A stretch of 64,000 bases of DNA. It comes from Paraburkholderia eburnea (GTDB taxonomy: Bacteria > Pseudomonadota > Gammaproteobacteria > Burkholderiales > Burkholderiaceae). Each line of letters begins with the position of its first letter. Positions within the stretch are counted from its first letter, which is position 1. This document shows, piece by piece, positions 45,280 to 54,180 of the stretch. The notes below the pieces were generated by a model, which worked only from the letters and a program-made list of their open reading frames with translations, had not been told where the DNA came from and did no database searches. The position numbers were made by a program, and so were the translations under genes. Location: positions 95,414 to 159,413 of the forward strand of contig NZ_PQGA01000014.1 of assembly GCF_002917095.1 (NCBI RefSeq), given 5' to 3'.

Positions 45280-46653
45280 ATGACCAAAAAAGTTTATGTA
45301 AAGACCTACGGCTGCCAGATGAACGAGTACGACTCCGACAAGATGGTGGACGTACTCGGCGCGGCTGAAGGCCTCGTCAAAACCGACACGCCCGAAGATG
45401 CGGACGTGATCCTGTTCAACACCTGCTCGGTGCGCGAAAAGGCGCAGGAAAAGGTGTTCTCCGAACTCGGCCGCGTGCGCGAGTTGAAAGAAGCGAACCC
45501 GAATCTGCTGATCGGCGTGGGCGGCTGCGTGGCGAGCCAGGAAGGCGCCGCCATCGTGCAGCGCGCGCCTTACGTCGATCTGGTGTTCGGCCCGCAGACG
45601 CTGCACCGCCTGCCGCAGATGATCGACGCGCGCCGCGCCTCGGGCCGCGCGCAGGTCGACATCACCTTCCCCGAAATCGAAAAATTCGACCATCTGCCGC
45701 CCGCGCGCGTGGAAGGCCCGAGCGCATTCGTCTCGATCATGGAAGGCTGCTCGAAGTACTGCAGCTACTGCGTCGTGCCCTACACGCGCGGCGAAGAAGT
45801 CTCGCGACCGCTCGACGACGTGCTGACCGAAGTCGCGGGTCTGGCCGACCAGGGCGTGCGTGAAGTCACGCTGCTCGGCCAGAACGTCAACGCGTATCTG
45901 GGCGCGCTCACGCAAGGCGCTGAAGATGTCGCCGACTTCGCCACGCTGATCGAATACGTCGCGGAAATCCCCGGCATCGAGCGCATCCGCTACACCACCT
46001 CGCATCCGAAGGAATTCACGCAGCGCCTGATCGACACCTACGCCAAGGTGCCCAAGCTCGTGAGCCATCTGCACCTGCCGGTGCAGCACGGTTCGGACCG
46101 CGTGCTGATGGCGATGAAGCGCGGCTACACCGTGCTCGAATACAAGTCGGTGATCCGCAAGCTGCGCGCGATCCGCCCTGACCTGTCGCTGTCGACGGAC
46201 ATCATCGTCGGCTTCCCGGGCGAGACGGAAGAGGACTTCGAAAAGACCATGAAGCTCGTCGAAGAGATGAGCTACGACACGAGCTTTTCGTTCATCTACA
46301 GCCCGCGCCCGGGCACGCCCGCCGCGAATCTGGAAGACGACACGCCGCGCGAAGTGAAGCTCAAGCGTCTGCAGCATCTGCAGGCCACGATCGAGGAAAA
46401 CGTGCAGCGCATCAGCCAGTCGATGGTCGGCCGGGTCGAGCGCATTCTGGTCGAAGGCCCGTCGCGCAAGGACCCGAGCGAACTGTCGGGCCGCACCGAG
46501 AACAACCGCGTCGTCAATTTCCCGGCGCCGCTCGCTTCGCACGCACGCCTGATCGGCCAGATGATCGACGTGAAGATCAACCACGCGTACCCGCACTCGC
46601 TGCGCGGCGAGCTGGTGCTCGCGCACGAGGGCAATGCGGCGGTTTCGCACTAA
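45280..46653 (+). CDS. miaB: tRNA-2-methylthio-N6-dimethylallyladenosine synthase
   Basis: 457 residues, radical SAM methylthiotransferase. It adds the 2-methylthio group to i6A37 in tRNAs reading UNN codons. Three N-terminal cysteines (VKTYGCQMNEYDS, FNTCSVREKA, GVGGCVASQ) bind the auxiliary cluster; CSKYCSYCVVPYTRG holds the radical-SAM CxxxCxxC; the C-terminal TRAM domain follows (about 390-450). Weak ribosome site. First gene of the miaB-phoH-ybeY run. Confidence 0.97.
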   Translation: MTKKVYVKTYGCQMNEYDSDKMVDVLGAAEGLVKTDTPEDADVILFNTCSVREKAQEKVFSELGRVRELKEANPNLLIGVGGCVASQEGAAIVQRAPYVDLVFGPQTLHRLPQMIDARRASGRAQVDITFPEIEKFDHLPPARVEGPSAFVSIMEGCSKYCSYCVVPYTRGEEVSRPLDDVLTEVAGLADQGVREVTLLGQNVNAYLGALTQGAEDVADFATLIEYVAEIPGIERIRYTTSHPKEFTQRLIDTYAKVPKLVSHLHLPVQHGSDRVLMAMKRGYTVLEYKSVIRKLRAIRPDLSLSTDIIVGFPGETEEDFEKTMKLVEEMSYDTSFSFIYSPRPGTPAANLEDDTPREVKLKRLQHLQATIEENVQRISQSMVGRVERILVEGPSRKDPSELSGRTENNRVVNFPAPLASHARLIGQMIDVKINHAYPHSLRGELVLAHEGNAAVSH

Positions 46654-46727
46654 ATCTCGCATTAAGCGTTAAATCACGCACCGGGCGCCTGCGCGCCCCC
46701 CACGGAACACGGGAGTTCAGAGACACC

Positions 46728-47828
46728 TTGAAGCCGAATCAGCAGCATCTGGAATTCACCGCGCCGCACGACGACAACGCGCGGCTCGCCAACCTCTGCG
46801 GCCCGCTCGACGAGAACCTGCGGCAGATCGAGCAAGCCCTCGACGTCACGCTCGCGCGTCGCGGGCATCGCATCACGATCCGCGGCCGGGGCGCGAAGCT
46901 CGCGCTCGCCGCGCTCGAAAACTTCTACAACAAGGCGCGCGATCCGCTGTCCGTGGACGACATCCAGCTCGCGCTGGTCGAAGCGCGCCATCCGGCGGCG
47001 ATGGGCTTGCGCAGTAATGGCAACGGCGGCAACGGCGGCAACGGCAACAACGCCGACGAAGCGATCGATCCGCGTTTTCGCGGCGATCCCGACCATCCGT
47101 TCGACGAGCCGGCAGGCCTCGACATCGACATCGAGGAACAAGGCCCGAAGCTCTACACGCGTCGCGCCGACCTGCGCGGGCGCACGCCGGCGCAGCGCGA
47201 ATACCTCAAGCAGATCATTTCGCATGACGTGACCTTCGGCATCGGGCCGGCGGGCACGGGCAAAACCTATCTCGCGGTGGCCTGCGCCGTCGATGCGCTC
47301 GAACGCGATCAGGTCAAGCGCATCGTGCTCACGCGTCCGGCTGTGGAAGCGGGCGAGCGTCTGGGCTTCCTGCCCGGCGATCTGTCGCAGAAGGTCGATC
47401 CGTATCTGCGGCCGCTGTACGACGCGCTTTACGATCTGCTCGGTTTCGACAAGACGGCGAAGATGTTCGAGCGCCAGATGATCGAAATCGCGCCGCTCGC
47501 CTACATGCGCGGGCGCACGCTCAATCACGCGTTCATCATTCTCGACGAGGCGCAGAACACCACGCCCGAACAGATGAAGATGTTCCTCACGCGGATCGGC
47601 TTCGGCTCGAAGGCGGTCGTGACCGGCGACACCACGCAGATCGACTTGCCGCGCGGCCACAAGAGCGGCCTGATCGAGGCGCAGCATGTGCTCAAGGACG
47701 TGCGCGGCATCGCCGTCACGCACTTCACGAGTGCCGACGTGGTGCGTCATCCGCTCGTCGCGCGTATCGTCGAAGCCTACGATGCGGCGCATCTGAAGAA
47801 GGACGAGACCAAGGTCGACGGGCGCTAA
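46728..47828 (+). CDS. ybeZ: PhoH-like ATPase (YbeZ)
   Basis: 366 residues from a TTG start; no ATG exists until well inside the protein, and GGGAG lies 12 bases upstream. An N-terminal KH-like part (RIEQALDVTLARRGHRITIRG type) is followed by a Gly/Asn-rich insert (SNGNGGNGGNGNN, residues 96-108), then the P-loop domain with Walker A GPAGTGKT (173-180) and Walker B FIILDEAQNT. YbeZ partners with YbeY in rRNA maturation and ribosome quality control. ybeY follows after 22 bases. Confidence 0.93.
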   Translation: MKPNQQHLEFTAPHDDNARLANLCGPLDENLRQIEQALDVTLARRGHRITIRGRGAKLALAALENFYNKARDPLSVDDIQLALVEARHPAAMGLRSNGNGGNGGNGNNADEAIDPRFRGDPDHPFDEPAGLDIDIEEQGPKLYTRRADLRGRTPAQREYLKQIISHDVTFGIGPAGTGKTYLAVACAVDALERDQVKRIVLTRPAVEAGERLGFLPGDLSQKVDPYLRPLYDALYDLLGFDKTAKMFERQMIEIAPLAYMRGRTLNHAFIILDEAQNTTPEQMKMFLTRIGFGSKAVVTGDTTQIDLPRGHKSGLIEAQHVLKDVRGIAVTHFTSADVVRHPLVARIVEAYDAAHLKKDETKVDGR

Positions 47829-47850
47829 CCCGCCCGATCGACAGAACACC

Positions 47851-48312
47851 ATGGCACGCGCACCGAAACTCAAACTGAACGTGCAGTTCCCCGCCGCGAA
47901 GGCGTTCCCCGAGCACAAGGCCGCGCTGCCCCGCGCAACCGTGGCCGCGTGGATCAAGGCGGCGCTTTTCGCCGACGCGGAACTGACCGTGCGCTTCGTC
48001 GACGCCGAGGAAGGCCGCACGCTCAACCGCACCTATCGCGGCAAGGACTACGCAACCAACGTCCTCACCTTCGCCTACGCGGAGAGCGAGGACGATCCCG
48101 TGACCGGCGACCTGATCCTCTGCTGCCCGGTGGTGGCGAAGGAAGCCGCCGACCAGGGCAAGCCGCTGTCGTCGCACTATGCGCATCTGCTCGTGCACGG
48201 CGCCCTGCACGCGCAGGGCTACGATCACGAGGACGACGCCGAAGCGCAAGAGATGGAAGGCATCGAAACCGAAGTCCTCGCCTCGCTGGGCTTTCCCGAC
48301 CCGTACAAGTAA
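47851..48312 (+). CDS. ybeY: Endoribonuclease YbeY
   Basis: 153 residues. The zinc site HGALHAQGYDHE (H116, H120, H126) is the UPF0054 signature, preceded by RTYRGKDYATNVLTFAY and DLILCCPVV. It processes the 3' end of 16S rRNA and takes part in ribosome quality control. In E. coli ybeX and lnt follow directly; here chaC and an antisense lipoprotein cassette intervene. Confidence 0.96.
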   Translation: MARAPKLKLNVQFPAAKAFPEHKAALPRATVAAWIKAALFADAELTVRFVDAEEGRTLNRTYRGKDYATNVLTFAYAESEDDPVTGDLILCCPVVAKEAADQGKPLSSHYAHLLVHGALHAQGYDHEDDAEAQEMEGIETEVLASLGFPDPYK

Positions 48313-48356
48313 GGGCACGATCGCACGATCCCTCCCGCTCTCCTGCCCAGCCCGAT

Positions 48357-49064
48357 ATGAACGACAAGCTGAACGACAAGCGCGCGAACGTTTCTGGTGA
48401 AGTGACCTGCTCCGCCGTGAATGAGCAGGTGGAGAGCGCGGCGCCCTGCCCGGGCTATCCGCCATTTCTTGGCGAATCGCGACTGCTCAGCGAAGACGAA
48501 CTGCGCGCCTCGCTCGACTGCACGCTCCAGCAATGGGACGGCAAGAGCGACATCTGGCTGTTCGGCTATGGCTCGCTGATCTGGAACCCGGGTTTGCCGA
48601 CCGTCGAAAACGTGCGCTCGCGCGTGCACGGCTACCATCGCGGGCTGTATCTGTGGTCGCGCGTGAATCGCGGCACGCCCGAGCAACCGGGTCTCGTGCT
48701 CGCGCTCGATCGCGGCGGTTCGTGTGCGGGCGTGGCGTTTCGCCTCGCAGCCGCTGGCGTGATGCCCCATATGGAAGCGCTGTGGCGCCGCGAAATGCCG
48801 ATGGGTTCGTACCGGCCCGCGTGGCTGCCCTGCGTGCTCGCGGACGGGCGGCGCGTGTCGGCGCTCGCCTTCGTCATGCGCCGCGACGTGGCCACCTATA
48901 CCGGCAAGCTCGGCGAAGACACCGTGCGTACCGTGTTCGGCTGTGCAAGCGGGCGTTATGGGACGACGCTCGACTACGTGCGCCGCACCGTGGAAGCGCT
49001 GCGCGAAAGCGGTATGCCGGACCGCGCGCTGGAGCGGTTGCTGGCGCGCTGCGCACAAAAGTAA
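48357..49064 (+). CDS. ChaC-type gamma-glutamylcyclotransferase
   Basis: 235 residues. WLFGYGSLIWNPG is the nucleotide-like substrate loop of the ChaC family (glutathione-specific gamma-glutamylcyclotransferase), followed by VHGYHRGLYLWSRVNRGTPEQPGLVLALD and an acidic active-site region around LWRREM. It cleaves glutathione to 5-oxoproline and Cys-Gly. The first 50 residues are polar and poorly conserved. The frame stays open far upstream across ybeY, but this ATG is the sensible start. On the ybeY transcript by position. Confidence 0.88.
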   Translation: MNDKLNDKRANVSGEVTCSAVNEQVESAAPCPGYPPFLGESRLLSEDELRASLDCTLQQWDGKSDIWLFGYGSLIWNPGLPTVENVRSRVHGYHRGLYLWSRVNRGTPEQPGLVLALDRGGSCAGVAFRLAAAGVMPHMEALWRREMPMGSYRPAWLPCVLADGRRVSALAFVMRRDVATYTGKLGEDTVRTVFGCASGRYGTTLDYVRRTVEALRESGMPDRALERLLARCAQK

Positions 49065-49091
49065 AAAACCGCGGCGGCGCCGCGGCAAAAA
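49063..49091 (-). terminator. Terminator of the lipoprotein operon
   Basis: On the minus strand the stem CCGCGGC/GCCGCGG (7 bp, 3-nt loop) is followed by six T (49063-49068). It lies 35 bases after the DUF799 stop. On the plus strand the flanks are A-runs, so it would not serve chaC well. Confidence 0.8.
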
Positions 49092-49125
49092 CCATCACGC
49101 GAAGGTTCTAATCGAACCGCGTCCT

Positions 49126-49797
49126 TCAGTCGGTGCCGTATTTGGGCGAATGCGGCCCGTACAGCAAACCATTGGGCTGTCCGGCGGAAAGCAGCTTGCG
49201 GCTCGTCAGCCCCGCCACTTTCTGGCTTTCGTCGCTCAATGAATGCGCGACCTGCTTCACCGCTGCCTGGACGAGCGCGACGATCAAGCCCCCTCCGACG
49301 CCTGCATTGCCGAGTTCCTTGCCGCTCGCGCTCGCCATGCCTTGCCAGAGCACATCGCCATTGCCCAGATTCACGAGCTTCGCGGACGCGCTTACGTAAG
49401 TGTTGGCATCGAATACCTGATAAACCGAGCCGTACTGCGTCACCTTCGTGTAAAGCGCAGCGTCCGCACCGAAGATCTGATGCAGCTTCGCGGGCGAGAC
49501 ATTCTGAATGTCCGCGGGCGTCGTGAGGCCGTTCTGGCGGAACGTCTCCGCCACCTCGGCGACCGGCAGCACGTAATAGCCGGATTCCGCCAGTGGCATC
49601 GTCATCTGCGAAAGCATGCCGTTCGTCGCGTTGACGTCGGCGGTCTCGTTCAGCGGCGGCAGGACCACGATGGTGCGCGGTTTGGCGGCACGCAGCGCGG
49701 AATAATCGACGGCCTGCTTCGGTGCGCCCGCGCAGGCGGCAAGCGCCGCGGCCATCGCCAGCACGAGCAGCGATTTGAGGTGTGAAAGATTCAACAT
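49126..49797 (-). CDS. DUF799 lipoprotein (GNA1162-like)
   Basis: 223 residues with a lipobox (MAAALAAC-AG) and alanine at +2, so probably outer-membrane. The mature part begins with RTIVVLPPLNETADVNA and continues with SQMTMPLAESGYYVLPVAEVAETFRQNG, the DUF799 pattern of Neisseria GNA1162. That fold resembles periplasmic LpoB/TolB-N-like domains. It is the last gene of a CsgG-DUF4810-DUF799 operon. Function not established; an envelope transport or assembly role is likely. Confidence 0.88.
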   Translation of the reverse strand: MLNLSHLKSLLVLAMAAALAACAGAPKQAVDYSALRAAKPRTIVVLPPLNETADVNATNGMLSQMTMPLAESGYYVLPVAEVAETFRQNGLTTPADIQNVSPAKLHQIFGADAALYTKVTQYGSVYQVFDANTYVSASAKLVNLGNGDVLWQGMASASGKELGNAGVGGGLIVALVQAAVKQVAHSLSDESQKVAGLTSRKLLSAGQPNGLLYGPHSPKYGTD

Positions 49798-49805
49798 GGG
49801 CGATC

Positions 49806-50180
49806 TTATTTCGTGAGGTTCTTCAACAGAAAGTCCATGTAGGCGGACGATTCAGGAAACGCTTCTTTCTCGGCCAGCAACTCCTGCTGGGCCTGCTGGC
49901 CCTTGCCCACACTCGCGTAGAGCGCCCCCAGATGAGCATGGAAGCCGGGCGGCGGACGCTCGCCCTTGCCGCGGATCTGCTGCAGGCTCTTTTCGAGCGC
50001 GTCTATCTGGGTCTGCGGGCTCGACTTGCCCTGGAGGTAGTCGTACACCTGCGGCTGGTAGCCGGCCCAGCCGTACAGCGGCGGCGCGGATTTCGTGGCG
50101 CAGCCGCTCGTCAGTGCGCCGGCGGCGGCCGCGACGCAGGCGAGCGCCAGCGCACGCGCGCGATTCGATCGATATTTCAT
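49806..50180 (-). CDS. DUF4810 lipoprotein
   Basis: 124 residues. The signal peptide ends in a lipobox (ALTSGC-AT). The mature part PLYGWAGYQPQVYDYLQGK is the DUF4810 signature, followed by helices that look like TPR (QIDALEKSLQQIRGKG, LGALYASVGKGQQAQQELLAEKEAFPES). It could act as the scaffold between its CsgG and DUF799 neighbours, which lie 39 bases upstream and 8 bases downstream. Confidence 0.88.
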   Translation of the reverse strand: MKYRSNRARALALACVAAAAGALTSGCATKSAPPLYGWAGYQPQVYDYLQGKSSPQTQIDALEKSLQQIRGKGERPPPGFHAHLGALYASVGKGQQAQQELLAEKEAFPESSAYMDFLLKNLTK

Positions 50181-50219
50181 TGTTGAGGTCTCCCTGTGCG
50201 TTTATCCCGTTGGCCGTGC

Positions 50220-50900
50220 TCAGCGGGTAATGCCGAGCGCGCCGCCATCGACACGCTCGGACAAGCGGTTGACCGCTTCCTGGATCGCCATGTCGAGCAC
50301 CTTGCCGTTGAGCGTCGAGTCGTATCCCTGGGTGCCGCCGAAGCCGATCACCTCGCGGCTCGACAAGCTGTATTCGCCCGCGCCCTGAGCGGACAGCACG
50401 ACTTCGGACGTCACCGTGTCCACCACGTTGAGGCTGACCTTGGCGTAAGCGACCTGGCTCTTGCCACGACCGAGAATGCCGAAGAGTTGCTGGTCGCCGA
50501 CTTCCTTGCGACCGAATTCGGTGACATCGCCGGTGAGGACGTAGCGCGCACCCTTGAGGGTCTGGGTCTGCTTCGCGAAGCCTGCTTCCTGACGGATCTC
50601 CTCGAGGTTGTCGCGATCGAGCACGTTAAAACGCCCGCTCTGCTGGAGCGCCGTGATGAGAATGGTCTTCGCCTGCCCACCGAGGCGATCGATGCCGTCG
50701 GTGAAAATGCCGCGCATATAGCTGGAGCGGTTGTCGAATTTGCCGACCGCCACGGCCACCGGTTTGCCCGCGTAAGGCGTGGCGGCAACGGCCACCGGCG
50801 CAACCGGCAAGGTCCGCGACGCTTCCGTCGCGCAGCCGCCCAGCACGACAAGCAGCGCCGGCACGCACCAGGCGGCGCGGCGCAATGATGAATTGAACAT
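50220..50900 (-). CDS. CsgG/HfaB-family lipoprotein
   Basis: 226 residues. Lipobox VLGGC-AT, then the CsgG fold: KPVAVAVGKFDNRSSYMRGIFTDG, AKTILITALQQSGRFNVLDRDNLEEIRQE, GARYVLTGDVTEFGR and KVSLNVVDTVTSEVVLSAQGAGEY. CsgG forms the curli secretion pore; relatives such as HfaB anchor surface structures. This one lacks curli genes nearby and belongs to the conserved three-gene set. AGGAG precedes the ATG. First gene of the operon, divergent from ybeX. Confidence 0.88.
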   Translation of the reverse strand: MFNSSLRRAAWCVPALLVVLGGCATEASRTLPVAPVAVAATPYAGKPVAVAVGKFDNRSSYMRGIFTDGIDRLGGQAKTILITALQQSGRFNVLDRDNLEEIRQEAGFAKQTQTLKGARYVLTGDVTEFGRKEVGDQQLFGILGRGKSQVAYAKVSLNVVDTVTSEVVLSAQGAGEYSLSSREVIGFGGTQGYDSTLNGKVLDMAIQEAVNRLSERVDGGALGITR

Positions 50901-51202
50901 CTGGCTCTCCTGAGTCTTCACTGGGCGGCCATTAAAGCCTCATCGCGGAAAGCAAAAAGTCAGAAAGCTACAGGGAGCCTGATGATCGTCAAGAAACCCC
51001 TCAAAAAGGGTGGGAACTGTGTCGCCGCCGCGGCATTGCGCGCTGTCGCGCTGCGGCCGTTTTTTTCCACCGGGCGAGCGCGCTGCATCTGCGATAGGAT
51101 GGGCTGCGTGACATGCCGTACACGGGCGCGCCACACGCATGATGTATCCTTTCCCTTCCGCAACAGCGCGCCCGGCCACGAAGAGGCCAAGGGCGCACCA
51201 CC
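50901..51202. other. Divergent region between the CsgG-like gene and ybeX
   Basis: 302 bases, no gene supported. It must contain the start of the lipoprotein operon and, because the upstream plus-strand run is broken here, probably a promoter for ybeX-lnt. I cannot place hexamers confidently. A CCCCTC-AAAAAG-GGTGGG imperfect inverted pair lies at about 50996-51015. Confidence 0.4.
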
Positions 51203-52096
51203 ATGAACGACTCCTATCCCAGTCGACGACACACCGACAAACCGCAGGAAAAGCGCTCTCTTCTCGAGCGGCTGACCGACTTCATCTCGCCCGAGCCCGA
51301 CTCGCGCAGCGAGCTTCTCGAAATCCTCCAGGACGCGCACGCGCGCAATCTGATCGACGCCGATTCGCTGTCGATGATCGAAGGCGTGTTCCAGGTGTCC
51401 GAACTCTGCGCCCGCGACATGATGGTGCCGCGCGCCCAGATGGACGCGATCAACATCGCCGAGAACCCCGACGATTTCATCCCCTTCGTGCTGGAAAAGG
51501 CGCACTCGCGCTATCCGGTCTATGAGGGCAACCGCGACAACGTGATTGGCGTGCTGCTCGCGAAAGACCTGCTGCGCTACTACGCCGAAGAGGAATTCGA
51601 CGTGCGCGGCATGCTGCGCCCCGCCGTCTTCATCCCCGAGTCGAAGCGCCTGAACGTGCTGCTGCACGACTTCCGCCAGAACCGCAATCACATCGCCATC
51701 GTGGTGGACGAGTACGGCGGCGTGGCCGGCCTCATCACGATCGAGGACGTGCTGGAGCAGATCGTCGGCGATATCGAGGACGAGTACGACTTCGACGAGG
51801 AAAGCGGCAACATCATCGCCTCGCCCGATGGGCGCTTCCGCGTGCGCGCGCTCACCGGGATCGAGCAGTTCAACGAGTCGTTCGGCACCCATTATTCGGA
51901 CGAGGAAGTCGATACGATCGGCGGTTTCGTGACCAATCACTTCGGGCACGTGCCGCATCGCGGCGAGAAGGTGCGCCTCGACGATCTGATCTTCGAGGTG
52001 TTGCGCGCCGATGCGCGCCAGGTGCACATGCTGCTGGTGCGCCGCGACCCGATGGCCGGCCAGCGCGAAGCCGCGCTCGCGCCGCCGGGCACCTGA
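51203..52096 (+). CDS. ybeX: HlyC/CorC (YbeX) family protein
   Basis: 297 residues. Two CBS domains (MMVPRAQMDAI...VLEKAHSRYPVYEGNRDNVIGVLLAKDLL and PESKRLNVLLHDFRQNRNHIAIVVDEYGGVAGLITIEDVLEQIVGDI) are followed by a CorC_HlyC domain (GRFRVRALTGIEQFNESFG...TIGGFVTNHFGHVPHRGEKV). No membrane part. YbeX is linked to magnesium/cobalt efflux and ribosome metabolism. lnt follows after 221 bases. The start has only a weak ribosome site. Confidence 0.94.
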   Translation: MNDSYPSRRHTDKPQEKRSLLERLTDFISPEPDSRSELLEILQDAHARNLIDADSLSMIEGVFQVSELCARDMMVPRAQMDAINIAENPDDFIPFVLEKAHSRYPVYEGNRDNVIGVLLAKDLLRYYAEEEFDVRGMLRPAVFIPESKRLNVLLHDFRQNRNHIAIVVDEYGGVAGLITIEDVLEQIVGDIEDEYDFDEESGNIIASPDGRFRVRALTGIEQFNESFGTHYSDEEVDTIGGFVTNHFGHVPHRGEKVRLDDLIFEVLRADARQVHMLLVRRDPMAGQREAALAPPGT

Positions 52097-52317
52097 GTTC
52101 GCGCCTTGCGCTGAATGGACGCCGGCCTTCGCGCCGGCGTTTTCATTGGCGAAGCGATCGGTCCCCGAACGGTTTACGCTGCCGCCGTCCGACGCCGCCA
52201 ATTCCTGACGCGCGAAAATGCTATCGTTGCGCTCGCTGCGTGCATGGCGCGCCAGCGACCGCCTTCGAATTGAAACACCCCGCGCCCCGAGCGCGCCCGC
52301 AGCGCCACCGCAAATCC

Positions 52318-53982
52318 ATGGCCGAACCAATCGATTCCCGCACGCGCGACGGCGCGCGCGCCGCCCAGCCCACAGCGCCTGACGCTTCTATCGCTTCCCG
52401 CGCGTTGCCCGCGTGGCACTATCTCGCCGCGCTCGCGCTAGGCGCGCTGAACACGCTCTCATTCGCGCCAACGCCGCATGGCGGCTGGCTCGAAATAGCG
52501 ATCTTCGCGGGCCTTTATTTCTGGCTCACCCGCACAACAGGCTGGAAAAGCGCGCTCTTCACAGGCTGGGCGTTCGGCTTCGGCAACTTCGTCACCGGCG
52601 TGTGGTGGCTGTATGTGAGCATGCACGTCTACGGCGGTATGCCCGCCCCGCTCGCAGGCGCGGCACTCGGGCTGTTTTCGCTGTATCTGGGCGTCTATCC
52701 GGCGCTCGCCGCGCTGTTGTGGTCGTTCTGCGCGGGACATGCGCGCCAGAACCGCGCGAGCGCTCAGGATGCGCTGCCGTACTCGCCCACCTGGCACGGC
52801 GCCTTTGCGTTCGCCAGCGCCTGGGCGCTCGGCGAGTGGGCGCGCGGCTATATCTTCACCGGCTTCCCGTGGCTCTCCAGCGGCTACGCGCAGGTTGACG
52901 GGCCGTTCGCCGGGTTCGCGCCGATCGTCGGCGTGTATGGCGTGGGCTGGGTGCTGGCGCTGGTCGCGGCCCTGCTGGTGCAGGCGCTCGTCGGTCTGCG
53001 CCGCGCGCGCGGCGGCGCGCTCACGGCGGCGGCCATCGCGGCGGGCGTCATCGTCGCGGGGCTTTTGCTGCCGCGCGTGAACTGGACGCATCCCGAAAAC
53101 GCAACGCTCGACGTGCGTCTGCTGCAAGGCAACGTCAAGCAGGACATGAAGTTCTCCGAATCCGGCACGCAGGACGCGCTCAACGAGTTCCAGAAACTCA
53201 TCACCGCAAAACCCGCCGATCTCGTCGTCACGCCCGAAACCGCCGTGCCGGTGCTGGTGCAGGAGATCCCGGAGAAGTTCGGCCGCGACATTCGCGCCTT
53301 TGCCGACGGCACGCACACGTCGATCCTGTTTGGCGCCGTGGGCGGCACGATCACGCCCGATGGCCGCGTGGTCGATTACACGAATAGCCTCTTCGGCGTG
53401 ACGCCGGGCCAGAACGGCCTGTACCGCTACGACAAGCACCATCTGGTGCCGTTTGGCGAATTCGTGCCGTGGGGCTTTCGCTGGTTCGTGAACCTGATGA
53501 ACATCCCGCTGGGCGACTTCGCGCGCGGCGCGCCGGTGCAGCCACCCTTCCTCGTGCACAACCAGCCCGTGGCCGTCGATATCTGCTACGAGGACATCTT
53601 CGGCGAGGAAATCGCGCGCACCGTGCGCGAGAATCCGGTTTCGCCGGGCATCCTGGTGAATTCGACCAATCTGGCGTGGTTTGGCGACACCATCGCGCTC
53701 GACCAGCATTTGCAGATAGCGCGCATGCGTTCGCTCGAAACCGGCCGGCCGATGCTGCGCGCGACCAATACGGGCGCGACTGCCGCCATCGACGCGCACG
53801 GCAACGTGATCGCGCATCTGCCCGCGTTCACGGTGGGTTCGATCGACGTGCGCATCGCGGGCACGCAAGGCTTCACGCCCTACGTGACGAGCGGCAACAA
53901 CACGGTGATCGCCGTTTCGCTGCTGATGCTGGCGTTCGGTTTCGCGTTCGGGCCGGCGCGCATCGGGCGCAGGAAAGCCTGA
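52318..53982 (+). CDS. lnt: Apolipoprotein N-acyltransferase
   Basis: 554 residues. Six to eight N-terminal membrane helices are followed by a nitrilase domain in the periplasm. The Glu-Lys-Cys triad is in VVTPETAVPV, YDKHHLVPFGEFVP and VDICYEDIFGE. It adds the third acyl chain to lipoproteins, which lets Lol sort them to the outer membrane. The first 38 residues are polar and variable. The frame is open for 78 bases upstream, but the ATG at 52318 fits best. Confidence 0.96.
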   Translation: MAEPIDSRTRDGARAAQPTAPDASIASRALPAWHYLAALALGALNTLSFAPTPHGGWLEIAIFAGLYFWLTRTTGWKSALFTGWAFGFGNFVTGVWWLYVSMHVYGGMPAPLAGAALGLFSLYLGVYPALAALLWSFCAGHARQNRASAQDALPYSPTWHGAFAFASAWALGEWARGYIFTGFPWLSSGYAQVDGPFAGFAPIVGVYGVGWVLALVAALLVQALVGLRRARGGALTAAAIAAGVIVAGLLLPRVNWTHPENATLDVRLLQGNVKQDMKFSESGTQDALNEFQKLITAKPADLVVTPETAVPVLVQEIPEKFGRDIRAFADGTHTSILFGAVGGTITPDGRVVDYTNSLFGVTPGQNGLYRYDKHHLVPFGEFVPWGFRWFVNLMNIPLGDFARGAPVQPPFLVHNQPVAVDICYEDIFGEEIARTVRENPVSPGILVNSTNLAWFGDTIALDQHLQIARMRSLETGRPMLRATNTGATAAIDAHGNVIAHLPAFTVGSIDVRIAGTQGFTPYVTSGNNTVIAVSLLMLAFGFAFGPARIGRRKA

Positions 53983-54180
53983 TCTCGTCGGCCAACGCGG
54001 AGACCGAACCGGGGATCAAACCGGCGCGCAAACCCCGCGCCGGTCTCAAGGCCGCGCCAATCCGGTAAAATTCCACGTTTTAGCACCAGGCCGCCACGCA
54101 CCGGTCGCCGCGCGGGCCGCGCCCGCCGCCGCAACCCGCGTCTTCCGCCCTACAAGACACCGCAGACACTGCAGGCACAC

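Noticed and set aside
47949..48356. N-terminal extension of ChaC across ybeY
   Set aside because: The frame is open but overlaps a well-supported ybeY; the extension is Arg-rich shadow sequence.
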